Positions 63,852-64,000 of a stretch of DNA of 64,000 bases are shown in pieces. A program made the position numbers and the translations under genes. The notes beneath the pieces are model-generated. The model was not told the origin of the DNA, made no database searches, and saw nothing but the letters and a program-made list of their open reading frames with translations. Origin of the DNA: Mesorhizobium amorphae CCNWGS0123. GTDB taxonomy: Bacteria > Pseudomonadota > Alphaproteobacteria > Rhizobiales > Rhizobiaceae. Location of the stretch: positions 3,718,001-3,782,000 of the forward strand of contig NZ_CP015318.1 in the NCBI RefSeq assembly GCF_001686985.1, read 5' to 3'. Numbering within the stretch: the stretch's first letter is position 1; every line of letters starts with the position of its first letter.

Positions 63852-64000
63852 ATGCTTGAGATCAAGAATTTGCACGCCCGCATCGTCGATGACGGCACCG
63901 AGATCATCCGCGGCCTGAACCTGACGGTGCAAGCCGGCGAGGTCGCCGCCATCATGGGCCCGAACGGTTCGGGCAAGTCGACGCTGTCCTATATCCTCGC
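63852..64000 (+). CDS. sufC: Fe-S cluster assembly ATPase SufC, 3' end outside window
   Basis: The first 49 codons are visible. They read MLEIKNLHARIVDDGTEIIR and then LNLTVQAGEVAAIMGPNGSG before K-S-T-L, giving a complete Walker A. The start at 63852 lies 27 bases after the sufB stop. The rest, with signature and Walker B, lies beyond base 64000. Confidence 0.95.
   Translation, partial: MLEIKNLHARIVDDGTEIIRGLNLTVQAGEVAAIMGPNGSGKSTLSYIL

Overview
This window is chromosomal DNA of a high-GC alphaproteobacterium of the order Rhizobiales, most like Mesorhizobium or a close Phyllobacteriaceae relative. The evidence is the clpP-clpX-lon-hupB order, an IscS-like desulfurase ahead of sufB-sufC, a SyrA/ExoX-type exopolysaccharide-repressor-like protein, many binding-protein-dependent transporters and intergenic mosaic repeats. 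The genus is inferred from gene content and was not tested by a search. No CRISPR array, rRNA operon or intact insertion sequence was seen.

Layout. 1-8 kb: small metabolic genes, namely a partial enoyl-CoA hydratase-like protein, two small-fold enzymes, an ATPase/CoA-binding pair, a metY-like sulfhydrylase with a cupin gene, a cytochrome P450 followed by a solute-binding-protein-like gene without signal peptide, and an amine-type FAD oxidase. 8-13.7 kb: the proteostasis block clpP, clpX, lon, hupB, with clear terminators and a mosaic repeat after lon. 13.7-22.9 kb: a carbohydrate locus with aldo-keto reductase, SIS isomerase, creatininase-like protein, a CUT1-type ABC transporter split over two divergent transcripts, a RbsD/FucU mutarotase and a PfkB kinase. 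22.9-24.7 kb: a sigma-54-like promoter leading into a short terminated transcript, a SyrA/ExoX-like membrane protein, an RmlC-like cupin, tRNA-Asp and tRNA-Val. 24.7-26.8 kb: mannonate dehydratase facing an SDR that may be its partner oxidoreductase. 26.8-32.1 kb: a minus-strand run coding for a GlcD-like oxidase, a GntR/FadR regulator, a VOC enzyme and an NMT1-type ABC transporter. 32.3-34.7 kb: a DoeA-like (ectoine-hydrolase-like) M24 protein overlapping an M20 amidohydrolase.

34.7-46.8 kb: cell-envelope and housekeeping genes (M23 peptidase, Bcp peroxiredoxin, a 1,128-residue AsmA/YhdP-like protein, GNAT, tyrS, GT39 transferase, PAP2 phosphatase). They are interrupted by a putative sugar O-methyltransferase flanked by decayed phage-type sequences, including a GH108 lysozyme pseudogene.

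46.9-59.4 kb is the most unusual part. It holds three different class III nucleotide cyclases: one directly behind a periplasmic binding protein, one with CHASE2 facing a FecR-domain protein, and one soluble with TolB-like and TPR regions. It also has an HD-domain fragment, a flavin monooxygenase and a 26-bp exact direct repeat bracketing 51.5-59.3 kb. This looks like an accessory signalling island. 59.4-64 kb returns to core genes: PaiB-like protein, COG2945 hydrolase, an IscS-like desulfurase with an Irr/ICE-like box upstream, sufB, and the start of sufC cut by the window end.
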